Of a DNA stretch of 64,000 nt, positions 37,787-47,057 are shown piece after piece. The position numbers and the translations under genes were made by a program. Each line of letters starts with the position of its first letter. Position 1 is the stretch's first letter. The DNA comes from Sphingomonas sp. (GTDB taxonomy: Bacteria; Pseudomonadota; Alphaproteobacteria; Sphingomonadales; Sphingomonadaceae): the NCBI GenBank assembly GCA_025936675.1, contig JAICSX010000008.1, forward strand, positions 1 to 64,000, written 5' to 3'. The notes beneath the pieces were generated by a model, which saw nothing but the letters and a program-made list of their open reading frames with translations, was not told the DNA's origin and ran no database searches.

Positions 37787-39258
37787 AGCTCGTCGTTCTG
37801 ATCCCATCTGCGGCTTACGCAGAAAGTGCTGGCGTTCGGATACGCTATGCGCGTCTCGTTTGTCCCTTGGGCCCGTTGGGGATCGAGCTTGAGACGATAT
37901 CGATCGATTCTTTCGATCCGAATACAGCGGTCTGCGACGGCGCAATTCTCAGCAAGTGCCATGACGCTCGAGCACTCGTCATTGCTGCGCTGCTGTCGCG
38001 ACGGGCCATCCCCGTCGGCGTGGACCTGTTCGACGATTATTTCAGCCAGAGTGACGATAGCCGCCTCGGACGTTTCCGATCCTGGTTCACTCAGGCAATG
38101 CAATTTGTCAGCTTCGTGCTCTGCTCGACGGAGGTGATGGCAAAGGTTGTCAGGACCTATGCTCCCGGCGTTCCGCTTCACATCTTGAGCGATCCGGCGC
38201 CCGAGTTCGACGAGGCCGTCCTTTCCCAGACTCTGGCCCGCAAGCTGAGCGCCTTCCACTCCGACGGGGTTCTTCGGGCCTGCTGGTTCGGGATAGGCGA
38301 TAATCCGTACTTCCCGGTTGGCCTCAGCGACCTGTTATCGTTTTCGAGCGAGCTTCGGTCGCTCGTCTCGGACGGGGTGCCGATCGAGTTCACCGTGCTG
38401 ACGAACGCTCGCGCGCTGGATGCATCGGGCCTGGCGAGGATCGCTCGGCTGCCAATTTCTGCCACAGTGGAGCAGTGGTCATTGGAGCGTGAAGCGCAAT
38501 TGCTTCGCCGCTGCATGCTCGCCTTCTTGCCCGTCAACGCACAACCGTTCAGTCGAGCAAAGTCGCTGAATCGCGCAGTGACGGCGCTCACCAGCGGCTG
38601 CCAGGTGCTGTCGGCGGGGTATCCGCTCTACGCTCCGTTGGACAGCTTCATTTATCGAGAGTCGGGGAACTTCCTGCGCGACCTTAGCTGCGCAAATCTG
38701 AAGTTAAGTAAGTCGACGGTTCGAGATCTCTCGCTGAAACTCGAAGAGATCGCATCGCCGGAGAGGGAGGCGAGATCCCTGGCTCAATTGCTCGGTGAAG
38801 TAAGGTCAAGCGCTCGACGGGATCATTCTTCAGAGGCGATTTACGTGCTGCATGGCTTCGGCACCAACCCATCCGTCAATGATCTCCTCAAAAAAGGCGC
38901 TGGTATTTCAGTCCGCAGTCCTTTTTGCGCTGGTCCGATCGACTGCGAAGTGCTCGTCAATCTCACAGCCAGCGGTGAGCCGACGTTCTTGGTATCGGAT
39001 AATGCCCGCTCGCGGCTGTCAGGTTCGCGGAGGAAGGAGGCCGCGTCAAAACAGCGCATCGGAGGTCGGAAGTTCTGGAAAATAGCGCCAGATGACGGCT
39101 CCGTACCTGATGAAGCGACGATATCGCCCAGCCTCGCGCTCCAGCTGGCGCGCTATGGGGCAGTGATGCGCCGCCTGATGGAGTTGCTGCCTAGTCTATT
39201 TGGACAAGGACAGACGATCGTCTCCGAGAATTCTCCGCTTCCGGTCGAAGTGCGCTAG
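37783..39258 (+). CDS. GT4-like glycosyltransferase, copy B2
   Basis: 491 residues from the ATG at 37783, which overlaps the A2 stop by 4 bp; the frame is open further upstream but only inside A2. It aligns with B1: SAGVRIRYARL, GVDLFDDYFSQSDDSR, FVLCSTEVMAKVVRTYAPG, WFGIGDNPYFPVGL and LPVNAQPFSRAKSLNRAVTAL followed by GCQVLSAGYPLY. The C-terminal ~90 residues correspond to B1's middle region. Unlike B1 it lacks WYL repeats. Probably a GT-B glycosyltransferase, though no standard EX7E motif is evident. Seven bases separate it from the next gene. Confidence 0.68.
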   Translation: MKLVVLIPSAAYAESAGVRIRYARLVCPLGPLGIELETISIDSFDPNTAVCDGAILSKCHDARALVIAALLSRRAIPVGVDLFDDYFSQSDDSRLGRFRSWFTQAMQFVSFVLCSTEVMAKVVRTYAPGVPLHILSDPAPEFDEAVLSQTLARKLSAFHSDGVLRACWFGIGDNPYFPVGLSDLLSFSSELRSLVSDGVPIEFTVLTNARALDASGLARIARLPISATVEQWSLEREAQLLRRCMLAFLPVNAQPFSRAKSLNRAVTALTSGCQVLSAGYPLYAPLDSFIYRESGNFLRDLSCANLKLSKSTVRDLSLKLEEIASPEREARSLAQLLGEVRSSARRDHSSEAIYVLHGFGTNPSVNDLLKKGAGISVRSPFCAGPIDCEVLVNLTASGEPTFLVSDNARSRLSGSRRKEAASKQRIGGRKFWKIAPDDGSVPDEATISPSLALQLARYGAVMRRLMELLPSLFGQGQTIVSENSPLPVEVR

Positions 39259-39265
39259 GCGAGCA

Positions 39266-41479
39266 ATGATTCAGCAGCCTGCGGCGATCTTTCTCGTCAA
39301 CTTGATCCAGGACGTCACCATCTTGCGTCCCCTGGTGATCATGGCAGCGCGCGATTTCGGATTCGACACCCGAATTCTCGTCTCAACCAAGTTCCGGCGC
39401 CGAGACTTGTTTGGAATTTGGGAAGCTGAGCTTGAGGCGCTGCGGCAGGAAACGGGCGCGCGCATCATTCTCTATAACAGCGACCTCGACGCCTTTCGGG
39501 AGCTCGACGGGACGGGGATCATCTTCAGCGCCAGCGAATCGAACGTGCCCGAGCATTCTGCGGCACACGCCGTCTTCCGCTACGCGCCCCCAACCTTCCT
39601 CAAGGTAACCGTCCAGCACGGCTTCGAGTGCGTCGGTTTCCGGCACAGCGCCGCACACGACCGTGCATATGGCAAGCAAGTCTCCTTTGCCGCGGATATC
39701 GTGTGCGCGTGGCAGCCTGCCGCTTTGGAGCCAGCCTTGCCGCTTTCGCAGCGGGCGAAGCTGCAAGTCACCGGGCCGACAGCCGCGCTCCAGACGTTCA
39801 ATGGTCCAATCAACCGCGACGGGCGACGCCGCGGGCTCGTCTGCGAAAATCTGCACTCCGTGCGACTGCGCTCATCGGAGAACCTCGGGCGTCAATTCCT
39901 CTCCACCTTCGAGCATTTTTGCGCTCAGATGGCCGAGGATGGCTCTGAGGTCGTTCTTCGGCCACATCCCGGCGGTCAATATGTCCTCAAGCACGGCGTT
40001 GAGCTTCCGTCGAACGTCGAGATCAACAACGCACCGATGTATCGCCTCGACTTGAGGAAGTTCAGCTATGGCATTTCCGCACCGTCGTCGGTGCTGGTCG
40101 ACTTACTCTGCGCCGACGTTCCTACCGCCATCTGGCGAGACTCGAATGGCGATATCGACACGAGCAATTATCCAGGGATCACGCAGGTTTCCAATGCCGG
40201 CGACTGGCGGGAATTCGCTCGCGAGGCGATAGCAGATCCAAAGCCATTCATTCGGCTGCAACGGCAGTTTCTTGCCGATCAGCAGATGCCGATCGATCCC
40301 GCAGACGTTTTCGCCCGCTATGCAAGGATCTTCCAGGCCGCAGAGCGAATGTCCGTGCGAAGCCGCAGTGTTTCTGTGGATAAGCACCGCCTGCTCGTCG
40401 TCGCCAATGCGCACCTGCCGACGGTGCAGGTTTGTTTGGAGCGACCGCTGACTCAGCTCGTGCAGAGCGGCGTGCTCGCCATGACCTTGCTCACCGAAAG
40501 TCGGCTCAAGCAGGTTAGTGCTCGGATTGGACCGGAGCATATGAGAGGGTGGATCAACCAGGCCCTAGACCAGTTCGATCCCGGCGTCGTGATGTTCAGC
40601 CGGTACAGCGGACCGTTCTCGTTCATGATCGTGGATTGGGCGCGAGAGCGATCGGTGCCAATCATCTATCATATCGATGACGACCTCCTGGGTGTTCCGC
40701 TGAGCCTCGGCGAGCGGAAACATGCCTACCATAACGCACCGGAGCGGATATCCGCGGTCCGATCACTCCTTCAGTCAACCGATCTCGTTTACGCCTCAAC
40801 CGAGGTGCTGCGTCAGCGATTGCTGGGATATTTCCCCGGACTTAATATCGTCGCGGGTCGAATAAACGCCTCGGGTTATGCAATGCGGGCACCACGCCCC
40901 GGTCGTGCCCGCAAGATCGGCTACGTCGCCTCTGCTGATCATCTGCCCAACCTCTCGATGATACTCCCGGTGATCGAAGGCGTGCTGGACCGGAATGCCG
41001 ATCTTTCGTTCGAGCTTTTCGGTTCGATTCCTATTCCGTCGGTTCTCGATCGCTTCGGAGACCGGATCACGCGCATCGAGCCGATTGCCGACTATGAAGA
41101 GTTCCTCGAGGCCTTGTGTGAACGCGAATGGGATATCGGCGTCTGTCCGCTCACCGGAACCGATTTCAATCGAACCAAATCGAACAACAAGTGGATCGAG
41201 TATACCGCGGCAGGAATTGCGGTCGTCGCCAGTAGTGGCATGGCCTATGACCAGTGCTGCTTGGGCGGAGCCGGATTTCTTGCAAGCAATCTGGACGAAT
41301 GGCAGTCGGCCATCGATCGGCTGATCGTCGATGATGCCGAGCGGGTCGCGATGGTCAAGCGAGCCCAGCAGCGCCTCGAATCCGACTACGGGATCGCGGC
41401 GCATCGGCAACAGATCATCGACATCGTGCAGTTCGCGACGGAGCAGGCGGCGCGCAGCTTGGTTAGGGAGAATGCATGA
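39266..41479 (+). CDS. Two-domain TagF-like / GT4 glycosyltransferase
   Basis: 737 residues from the ATG at 39266, seven bases after the B2 stop. Residues 1-360 are paralogous to the 21760 protein ([59 protein letters not shown]). Residues about 375-725 form a GT4-type domain with [25 protein letters not shown] and [25 protein letters not shown], the last equivalent to the donor-binding loop of GT4 enzymes. A fused bifunctional transferase could add two different residues in sequence; substrates unknown. Its final bases hold the ribosome site of kdsA, with an ATGA overlap. Confidence 0.75.
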   Translation: MIQQPAAIFLVNLIQDVTILRPLVIMAARDFGFDTRILVSTKFRRRDLFGIWEAELEALRQETGARIILYNSDLDAFRELDGTGIIFSASESNVPEHSAAHAVFRYAPPTFLKVTVQHGFECVGFRHSAAHDRAYGKQVSFAADIVCAWQPAALEPALPLSQRAKLQVTGPTAALQTFNGPINRDGRRRGLVCENLHSVRLRSSENLGRQFLSTFEHFCAQMAEDGSEVVLRPHPGGQYVLKHGVELPSNVEINNAPMYRLDLRKFSYGISAPSSVLVDLLCADVPTAIWRDSNGDIDTSNYPGITQVSNAGDWREFAREAIADPKPFIRLQRQFLADQQMPIDPADVFARYARIFQAAERMSVRSRSVSVDKHRLLVVANAHLPTVQVCLERPLTQLVQSGVLAMTLLTESRLKQVSARIGPEHMRGWINQALDQFDPGVVMFSRYSGPFSFMIVDWARERSVPIIYHIDDDLLGVPLSLGERKHAYHNAPERISAVRSLLQSTDLVYASTEVLRQRLLGYFPGLNIVAGRINASGYAMRAPRPGRARKIGYVASADHLPNLSMILPVIEGVLDRNADLSFELFGSIPIPSVLDRFGDRITRIEPIADYEEFLEALCEREWDIGVCPLTGTDFNRTKSNNKWIEYTAAGIAVVASSGMAYDQCCLGGAGFLASNLDEWQSAIDRLIVDDAERVAMVKRAQQRLESDYGIAAHRQQIIDIVQFATEQAARSLVRENA

Positions 41480-42321
41480 ACGTCGCGAGCGTCACAGTCG
41501 GCGAGAATATCCAGTTCGCCAACGATCGGCCGTTCGTTCTCGTCGGTGGAATGAACGTCATTGAAGGGGAGGACATAACCCTCGCGGTCGCCGAACGCTT
41601 CGTCGAAGTGACAAGCGAGCTGGGAATTCCGTACGTATTCAAGGCGTCGTTCGACAAGGCGAACCGATCGTCGATCAACTCATTCCGCGGCCCCGGCCTC
41701 GTCGAAGGCCTGCGGGTGCTCGACAAGATCAAAAGCCGGTTTGGCGTTCCGCTTCTGACCGACGTCCACGAGCCCGAGCAGGCGGCTCCCGTCGCCGAGG
41801 TCGTCGACATACTCCAAGTCCCGGCCTTCCTCGCCCGCCAGACGGACCTGGTATCGGCCATCGCCCGCACCGGCGCGGCAATCAACATCAAGAAGCCGCA
41901 GTTCCTCGCGCCGCAGGAGATGCGCCACATCATCAACAAGTGCCGAGAAAGCGGGAACGACCGCGTGATCCTGTGCGAGCGCGGGTCGAGCTTTGGCTAC
42001 AATAACCTGGTGGTCGACATGCTCGGCATGGACCTGATGAAGCAGTTCGCGCCTGTCATGCTGGACGTCACCCACGCGCTTCAGAAGCCCGGCGGGCGAG
42101 CCGATAGCGCGGACGGCAGGCGTCAGCAGGCGGCTGCACTGGCCCGCTCCGGAATGGCGATCGGCATTGCCGGCCTTTTCCTCGAGGCGCATCCCAACCC
42201 GGATGAGGCGCTTTGCGATGGTCCCTGCGCCCTTCCGCTCGATGCATTGAAATCGTACCTTGAGCAGATTCTTGCCATCGATCGGCTCGTCAAAGGGTTG
42301 GGCCCGCTGGTGATCGAATGA
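41476..42321 (+). CDS. kdsA: 3-deoxy-8-phosphooctulonate synthase
   Basis: 281 residues. Condenses D-arabinose 5-phosphate with phosphoenolpyruvate to Kdo-8-phosphate, precursor of Kdo for LPS and capsule linkers. Family blocks are complete: [72 protein letters not shown] and FLEAHPNP. Asn27 in GGMN marks the metal-independent class, as in E. coli KdsA, rather than the Cys-containing metal class (family knowledge). It overlaps the upstream gene by 4 bp (ATGA), with AGGGAG just before. Placement inside the capsule operon, apart from kdsB/kdsD, suggests a capsule-dedicated Kdo supply. Confidence 0.97.
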   Translation: MNVASVTVGENIQFANDRPFVLVGGMNVIEGEDITLAVAERFVEVTSELGIPYVFKASFDKANRSSINSFRGPGLVEGLRVLDKIKSRFGVPLLTDVHEPEQAAPVAEVVDILQVPAFLARQTDLVSAIARTGAAINIKKPQFLAPQEMRHIINKCRESGNDRVILCERGSSFGYNNLVVDMLGMDLMKQFAPVMLDVTHALQKPGGRADSADGRRQQAAALARSGMAIGIAGLFLEAHPNPDEALCDGPCALPLDALKSYLEQILAIDRLVKGLGPLVIE

Positions 42322-42379
42322 GTCCGCTCAAAGGGTTTTTTCGTCAAAATCGGAGCATCGCGCTTGGAGAAAACCGGGC

Positions 42380-43246
42380 GTGAGCCGTCAAGTGGTCGTC
42401 TTTGGCGACAGCCATGTCCACGCCATCAAGGAGGCTGTGGAAGCGCGGGGCGCTTCGGGCGCCGCCGTCCCGATCGAGGTAAAGCGGCTGCTCAAGTCGA
42501 AGGCCATCGGCTCGCATGGAGACACGCGACGGCCATTGGTCGAGCGCTTAAAGCGCGCGGTTCAGAACCTAATCCGAAGCGGCCGGCCTTCGTTTTCCGG
42601 ACATCAATGGATCGGCGACACTTCCCTTGACGAGTTCCTTCCGATCGCTCGCCGCTTGCAGAAGGACGACATCCTCGTGTCGGTGATCGGCGGCAATCAA
42701 TACGCCGTTTTCAGCACAATCCAGCATCCCGTCCGGTTCGACTTTTGCCTGCCTGAAGCAGCCGCGCCCGAGTTAAACCAAGACGTCGAGCTGATCCCAT
42801 TCCGCGGCCTGTATGACTATTTTTTCACTGCGCTGCAGCTTGGCGACGGCAAGACGCTTGAGGCGCTGCGCAATTCCACGCGCGCGAAGCTTGTCCATCT
42901 GCTGGCGCCGCCGCCCAAGAGTGACAACAGCTACATCGAGCAGCATCACGATACGCAATTCGCTGCTGCAGGGATCTCGAACATGGGGGTTTCGGCGCCG
43001 GAGCTCAGGATGAAGTTCTGGAAGCTGCAAAACCGCGCGATCGAAGAAATCTGCGGGAAGCTCGGGATTCAGACCATTCGCCCCCCCGAAGAAGCCCAGG
43101 ATCCTGATGGATTCCTCTTGCGTCCTTACTACGCAGGCGACGCCACGCATGCGAACGTCCGGTATGGCGAACTCGTTCTGCAGCAGCTCGAGCGTGAATT
43201 CGGAGATGGGAATCCAGCGCGGGCCGGCATCCAAGCGGCGGCGTGA
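42380..43246 (+). CDS. SGNH-like hydrolase/esterase
   Basis: 288 residues, GTG start with GGAG at 42366-42369. SGNH signatures: block I FGDSHVHAI with Ser11, block III-like VIGGNQYAV, and block V DATHANVRYGELV with the Asp-x-x-His pair. These enzymes add or remove acyl groups, commonly O-acetyl on polysaccharides. There is no signal peptide, so it should act in the cytoplasm, perhaps as a partner of an acyltransferase. It overlaps the GSCFA gene and follows kdsA by 58 bp, so it is part of the same decoration cassette. Substrate inferred from context only. Confidence 0.75.
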   Translation: MSRQVVVFGDSHVHAIKEAVEARGASGAAVPIEVKRLLKSKAIGSHGDTRRPLVERLKRAVQNLIRSGRPSFSGHQWIGDTSLDEFLPIARRLQKDDILVSVIGGNQYAVFSTIQHPVRFDFCLPEAAAPELNQDVELIPFRGLYDYFFTALQLGDGKTLEALRNSTRAKLVHLLAPPPKSDNSYIEQHHDTQFAAAGISNMGVSAPELRMKFWKLQNRAIEEICGKLGIQTIRPPEEAQDPDGFLLRPYYAGDATHANVRYGELVLQQLEREFGDGNPARAGIQAAA

Positions 43247-44319
43247 TGGCTAACCCCTACTCAAAGCTTCCCGATAGTGCGTTCTGGCGCCGTTCCGTTT
43301 CGTCCGTCCCGCCGGGCGAGGTTGACCCCGCGATCGGGTTCGACCTGGCAATTGAACGGGACACTAAGATCGCGACGGCCGGTAGTTGCTTCGCCCAGCA
43401 TATTTCGAGGCATCTCAGCGCAGCCGGCTACAACCACTACGTCGCCGAACCCGGTCACCCGCTGCTGCCCGAGGAAGTCCGGCAGGAGCAGGGGTACGGA
43501 ACGTTCTCGTGCCGCTACGGGAACATCTACACGGCGCGTCAACTGCTCCAGCTGTTCGAACGGGCGTACGGCCGATTCGAACCGTGCGAGGGCGCATGGT
43601 TCAAGGCTGGCGATATCGTTCTGGACCCGTTTCGTCCGACGGTTCAGCGCGGCGGCTTCATATCGGAAGCGGAGATGCTCCTCGATCGAGCCCAGCACCT
43701 GGCCGCCGTCAGGCGCATGTTCGAAACGCTGGATGTCTTTGTCTTCACGCTTGGCCTCAGCGAATGCTGGCGTTCCATCGAAGACGGGGCAGTTTTCCCG
43801 GTGTGTCCCGGAATTGAGGGGGGCACATTCGATCCGGCAAAATACGAATTCTATAATCAGCCGGTCGAGGACGTGATCGCCGACCTGCGGGCCTTCTGCC
43901 TGGGCCTGGCCCAGGTGAACCCACGCGCCGAAATCATTCTGACGGTGTCGCCGGTGCCGCTGATCGCCACCGCGCAGGAAGGGGAGCACGTGCTCTCCGC
44001 TACAACCTACTCTAAGTCGGTGCTCCGGGTTGCTGCCGACGTCACTCAGCGTGAGTTCGCTAATGTTCACTACTTCCCATCGTTCGAGATCGTCACGGGC
44101 AATTTCAACCGCGGCAGCTACTACGCTGACGACCTGCGGAACGTGACCGAGGCGGGAGTGGCGCACGTCATGCGCCTGTTCATGAAGCACGCGACGAAGG
44201 CCGGTACTCAGCAGGGCGTTTCCGGCGCGGCGGCTACAGTTCAGGCTGCAGATTATCTCAAGACTTCGCAGGAGCTTATAGACGTCGAGTGTGACGAAAT
44301 TCTCTTGGACAGAAGCTAG
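43246..44319 (+). CDS. GSCFA-domain protein (SGNH-related)
   Basis: Up to 358 residues (GTG at 43243 or ATG at 43246; TGATG overlap with the SGNH gene). It carries the family's name-giving GSCFA pentapeptide at residues 47-51 within KIATAGSCFAQHISRHL, followed by LGLSECWRS and HYFPSFEIVTG. GSCFA proteins are predicted SGNH-superfamily hydrolases found in polysaccharide clusters. Pairing with another SGNH protein suggests coordinated acyl modification of the glycan. No signal peptide. Specific activity unknown. Confidence 0.85.
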   Translation: MANPYSKLPDSAFWRRSVSSVPPGEVDPAIGFDLAIERDTKIATAGSCFAQHISRHLSAAGYNHYVAEPGHPLLPEEVRQEQGYGTFSCRYGNIYTARQLLQLFERAYGRFEPCEGAWFKAGDIVLDPFRPTVQRGGFISEAEMLLDRAQHLAAVRRMFETLDVFVFTLGLSECWRSIEDGAVFPVCPGIEGGTFDPAKYEFYNQPVEDVIADLRAFCLGLAQVNPRAEIILTVSPVPLIATAQEGEHVLSATTYSKSVLRVAADVTQREFANVHYFPSFEIVTGNFNRGSYYADDLRNVTEAGVAHVMRLFMKHATKAGTQQGVSGAAATVQAADYLKTSQELIDVECDEILLDRS

Positions 44320-44352
44320 ACTGCTAGCTCACACATCCGAGGGACTGAACCG

Positions 44353-45402
44353 TTGAACCTCTTTCATATGCTGCTCCGCGACGATCCAAATCTGATCGTC
44401 GAAGGCGAGGCGCTTCCAGCAAAGCATGAGATTGGCGGCGACACGTGGCGCGGGCTCGAACTTCGCTCCGGCGGCGGCTTCACGATCCCGGACATCCGAA
44501 GGTTCGTGAATTTCCGAGCCTTCCCGCCGACCTGCGGCTGGATGGTCCAATCGCCGCGAAATCTAGAGCTCGAAATTTCCTTCCACCGCCACGGGACGGA
44601 CGAAGAGCTTTCATCGAGTAGGTTGGGCGGACGCTTCCAGCCGGTACCGCTGCCTTGGCCCCGCGCACTGTCGGGAGCGGTCGATCTCAAGGTGAGGGCA
44701 GTTGGCAAGGGTAGGGGATCTCTGTTCCTGGCCAATCATCGAGCCCTTTCGCGCCAATGGCTGATCGACCTTGCGGTTGGCCGAGGCGTCGAGCTGGGGC
44801 CGGGTCCGCAACCGCAAATCCTCCCGAGCGACAAAGTCGACGTCGTCTACATCGAGCAAATGCCGCCAACCGAATGGAACCAATTGTACAACAAGAGCGG
44901 CAAGTTTCAGGTGAAGCCGGAACTCTGGGATAACTATGTCGTCGGCGAGGCCTCAAATTTGCCGATGCCCGACGGATCGCTGGATTTCATCTTTGGGAGT
45001 CACGTCTTCGAGCATCTTGCAAATCCCATCGGCCACCTGAAGCGCTGGAAACGCAAGCTCGCGCCCGGCGGTAAGGTCATCTGCGTCGTTCCGGACCTCG
45101 GTGGGACTAAGGATGCGGTGCAGGAGCGGAGTACATTGGAAGAATGGCGCCAGGAACTTGAAGACGACGTCTGGCTGCCTGTTGAGCGCCACTATGTGCG
45201 CCATCTGCGTCGTGCGCCCGATCACCCCTCGGTCATCGCGGCAATGGAGCGAAACGAATCAATCCATGCGCATTATTATGACAGCTTGAATTGCCAGATA
45301 TTGCTGGATTTTGCAGTCAGCAACTTGGGGTACGTCGACTATGTGATCGAGTACACGCCTAACCACAAAGACTTCCATTTCGTTCTGAAAAACGGTGCGT
45401 AA
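44353..45402 (+). CDS. SAM-dependent methyltransferase with N-terminal beta domain
   Basis: 349 residues, TTG start with GAGGGA at 44338-44343 upstream (ATG at 44368 is an alternative). Residues 1-130 look like a beta-sandwich accessory domain. The C-terminal part is a Methyltransf_11-type fold: GRGVELGPGPQPQI (glycine-rich loop), DFIFGSHVFEHLANP, and APGGKVICVVPD. A glycan or Kdo methyltransferase role is plausible from its place between the GSCFA gene and the export genes, but the substrate is unknown. It converges on the 45408 gene, with five bases between stops. Confidence 0.8.
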   Translation: MNLFHMLLRDDPNLIVEGEALPAKHEIGGDTWRGLELRSGGGFTIPDIRRFVNFRAFPPTCGWMVQSPRNLELEISFHRHGTDEELSSSRLGGRFQPVPLPWPRALSGAVDLKVRAVGKGRGSLFLANHRALSRQWLIDLAVGRGVELGPGPQPQILPSDKVDVVYIEQMPPTEWNQLYNKSGKFQVKPELWDNYVVGEASNLPMPDGSLDFIFGSHVFEHLANPIGHLKRWKRKLAPGGKVICVVPDLGGTKDAVQERSTLEEWRQELEDDVWLPVERHYVRHLRRAPDHPSVIAAMERNESIHAHYYDSLNCQILLDFAVSNLGYVDYVIEYTPNHKDFHFVLKNGA

Positions 45403-45407
45403 TCCAT

Positions 45408-46322
45408 TCAGGCGAAACTGCCGATCTGTCCTCGCCCCATTTCCTCGTGCACGCGTTCGATCTGTCTATTGAATCGAAGATCCTGATTGGCCATCGATTC
45501 AGCATTCACGAGCCACATGTAAACGAGTGCCGCCTCACCGTAATAAACCTGATGCGAAACAAGCCGGGATTCGGCGAGCCAGACTTCCCCGGGCTCGAAC
45601 GCCAAGCGATGCTTGGGTAGGTTCTCGCGCCAGGTTTGCGTCGTGCCGCCCAGCACCTCGGAATTGATATAGGACAGCAGCTCGTTGGGATCTGCGCCGG
45701 CAAAACGGCTGAGATCGTGCTCGTGATAAAGCGCTCTGATGAGCTGCGGGAACTGATGGCTGAGATGCCAGATGCGCGGACGACGATCGAGGTTGGAGAA
45801 CACGCGCGCAGTGTGGAAATCGCCTTCGATCCAATGTTCGTCCCAATGCAGGTTTTCGAACAATGTCTGCGTCAGCCGAACGCTGGGCACCAGCCGGTAA
45901 GGCTCGTAGCCTGCAAAAGCGATGCGGAAGATGCGAAGAGCTTCGTTGTGGGCGTACCGAAGCGTCCGCGCACAGCGATCGAAGAGTCCGGCGTCGCCGT
46001 GACACAGCGTATCGAAAAGCGCCTGACGGACCGGATCGTCGAACTTCCGTCCGGACCAGCCGCGCCGGGGCCGCTCGCCCTCGAAGAACATCGTCGAAAC
46101 GAGCTTCTTGAGCTGCCGGCGAATATTCTTATCGGAGATTGAATCTGTAGATTTCGCGAGCGCGCCGAGAGCTTCGAAATCGCAGTCGAGCCGGAAGTCG
46201 CTGAGGATGACTACGTTGCCTTCCTCAATCAGGTCGGCGACGCCGCCGCGCGCCTCGATTTCGGGCAGCGACATCTGAATGACATAATCATCAACGTCCG
46301 GATGAAGTTCGACAACGGCCAT
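45408..46322 (-). CDS. Kdo-hydroxylase-like Fe(II)/2-oxoglutarate dioxygenase
   Basis: 304 residues. Layout resembles the Kdo hydroxylase (KdoO) family: an N-terminal GNVVILSDFRL segment, the iron-binding HxD in NLHWDEH, ARVFSNLDRRPRIWHLSHQF, then FEPGEVWLAESRLVSHQVYYG, with the distal histidine in SHQ. KdoO proteins hydroxylate Kdo on lipid A precursors (family knowledge). Identification rests on motif pattern and context, not on a search. It sits just downstream of kpsT, in the same direction, so it may belong to the kpsEMT operon. A more divergent paralogue lies at 50450. Proposed role: modification of the capsule's Kdo linker. Confidence 0.6.
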   Translation of the reverse strand: MAVVELHPDVDDYVIQMSLPEIEARGGVADLIEEGNVVILSDFRLDCDFEALGALAKSTDSISDKNIRRQLKKLVSTMFFEGERPRRGWSGRKFDDPVRQALFDTLCHGDAGLFDRCARTLRYAHNEALRIFRIAFAGYEPYRLVPSVRLTQTLFENLHWDEHWIEGDFHTARVFSNLDRRPRIWHLSHQFPQLIRALYHEHDLSRFAGADPNELLSYINSEVLGGTTQTWRENLPKHRLAFEPGEVWLAESRLVSHQVYYGEAALVYMWLVNAESMANQDLRFNRQIERVHEEMGRGQIGSFA

Positions 46323-46352
46323 TATAAATAAGGTTTCGCGAGATTGGTCTTG

Positions 46353-47057
46353 CTACTGAGTCTTGTTCATCTCAGCGACCATTTCTTGCTTTGATTCAAA
46401 CCCCTCGCCGATCATCGCTTTGTAAAGAAAATAGACGTCGTCGAAATTTTCGTGATGCTCCACCGTGCCATCGCGAAAGAGAAGGAAGCGATCGCAGGTT
46501 TCCTTCAGGTTTCGATGGCTGTGCGAGACGATGATCATCGCCTTGTGACGCCGCTTCTCGAACAGCTCCACCTTACACCGCTCGCGAAAGCGGGCGTCGC
46601 CGACGGAGAGCACTTCGTCGATCAGGTAGCAGTCGAAATCGACGGTCATGGAAATGGCGAACGCGAGCCTCGCCTTCATTCCCGTCGAGTAGCTCGCGAC
46701 CGGCTCGTTCATGTAAATGCCGAGTTCGGAAAATTCTTCGACGAACTTGAACCGCGGCTCGAACTCCACGCCGTAGATGCGGCAAATGAAACGGACGTTA
46801 TCCGCGCCGGTCAGGGCGCCGCTGAAGCCGCCGGAGAAGGCTAGTGGCCATGAAACGGACATATTGCGCTCGATCATTCCAACCGTAGGCGGTTCGGCGC
46901 CGCTGATCAGCCGCACAAGCGTGGATTTCCCAGCGCCGTTGCGACCGAGGATGCCAATCCGTTCGCCGGGTTCGATCGTCAGGTTCACGTTGTCGAGCAC
47001 GCGACGCATTCCCACGCGCGTGGGGTAATCCTTACAGACGTTCGTCAGCCTGATCAT
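46353..47057 (-). CDS. kpsT: Capsule polysaccharide ABC transporter, ATP-binding subunit
   Basis: 234 residues from the ATG at 47057 (the frame stays open upstream but inside kpsM). Walker A GRNGAGKST at 38-46, a variant signature YSTGMKARL, Walker B CYLIDEVLSVGD, and IIVSHSHRN with the H-loop. These are typical of the KpsT/BexA/CtrD group that drives export of lipid-linked capsule chains through KpsM; the absence of a C-terminal carbohydrate-binding domain separates it from O-antigen Wzt. It overlaps kpsM by 4 bp, indicating coupled translation and stoichiometric assembly. Confidence 0.95.
   Translation of the reverse strand: MIRLTNVCKDYPTRVGMRRVLDNVNLTIEPGERIGILGRNGAGKSTLVRLISGAEPPTVGMIERNMSVSWPLAFSGGFSGALTGADNVRFICRIYGVEFEPRFKFVEEFSELGIYMNEPVASYSTGMKARLAFAISMTVDFDCYLIDEVLSVGDARFRERCKVELFEKRRHKAMIIVSHSHRNLKETCDRFLLFRDGTVEHHENFDDVYFLYKAMIGEGFESKQEMVAEMNKTQ

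Larger units (their letters stand above)
31558..39258 (+). repeat. Tandem duplication of a two-gene glycosyltransferase-like module
   Basis: Genes A1 (31558-33699) and B1 (33696-35636) are followed by paralogues A2 (35633-37786) and B2 (37783-39258) in the same order. All junctions overlap by 4 bases. Divergence is substantial, so the duplication is old. Confidence 0.75.
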
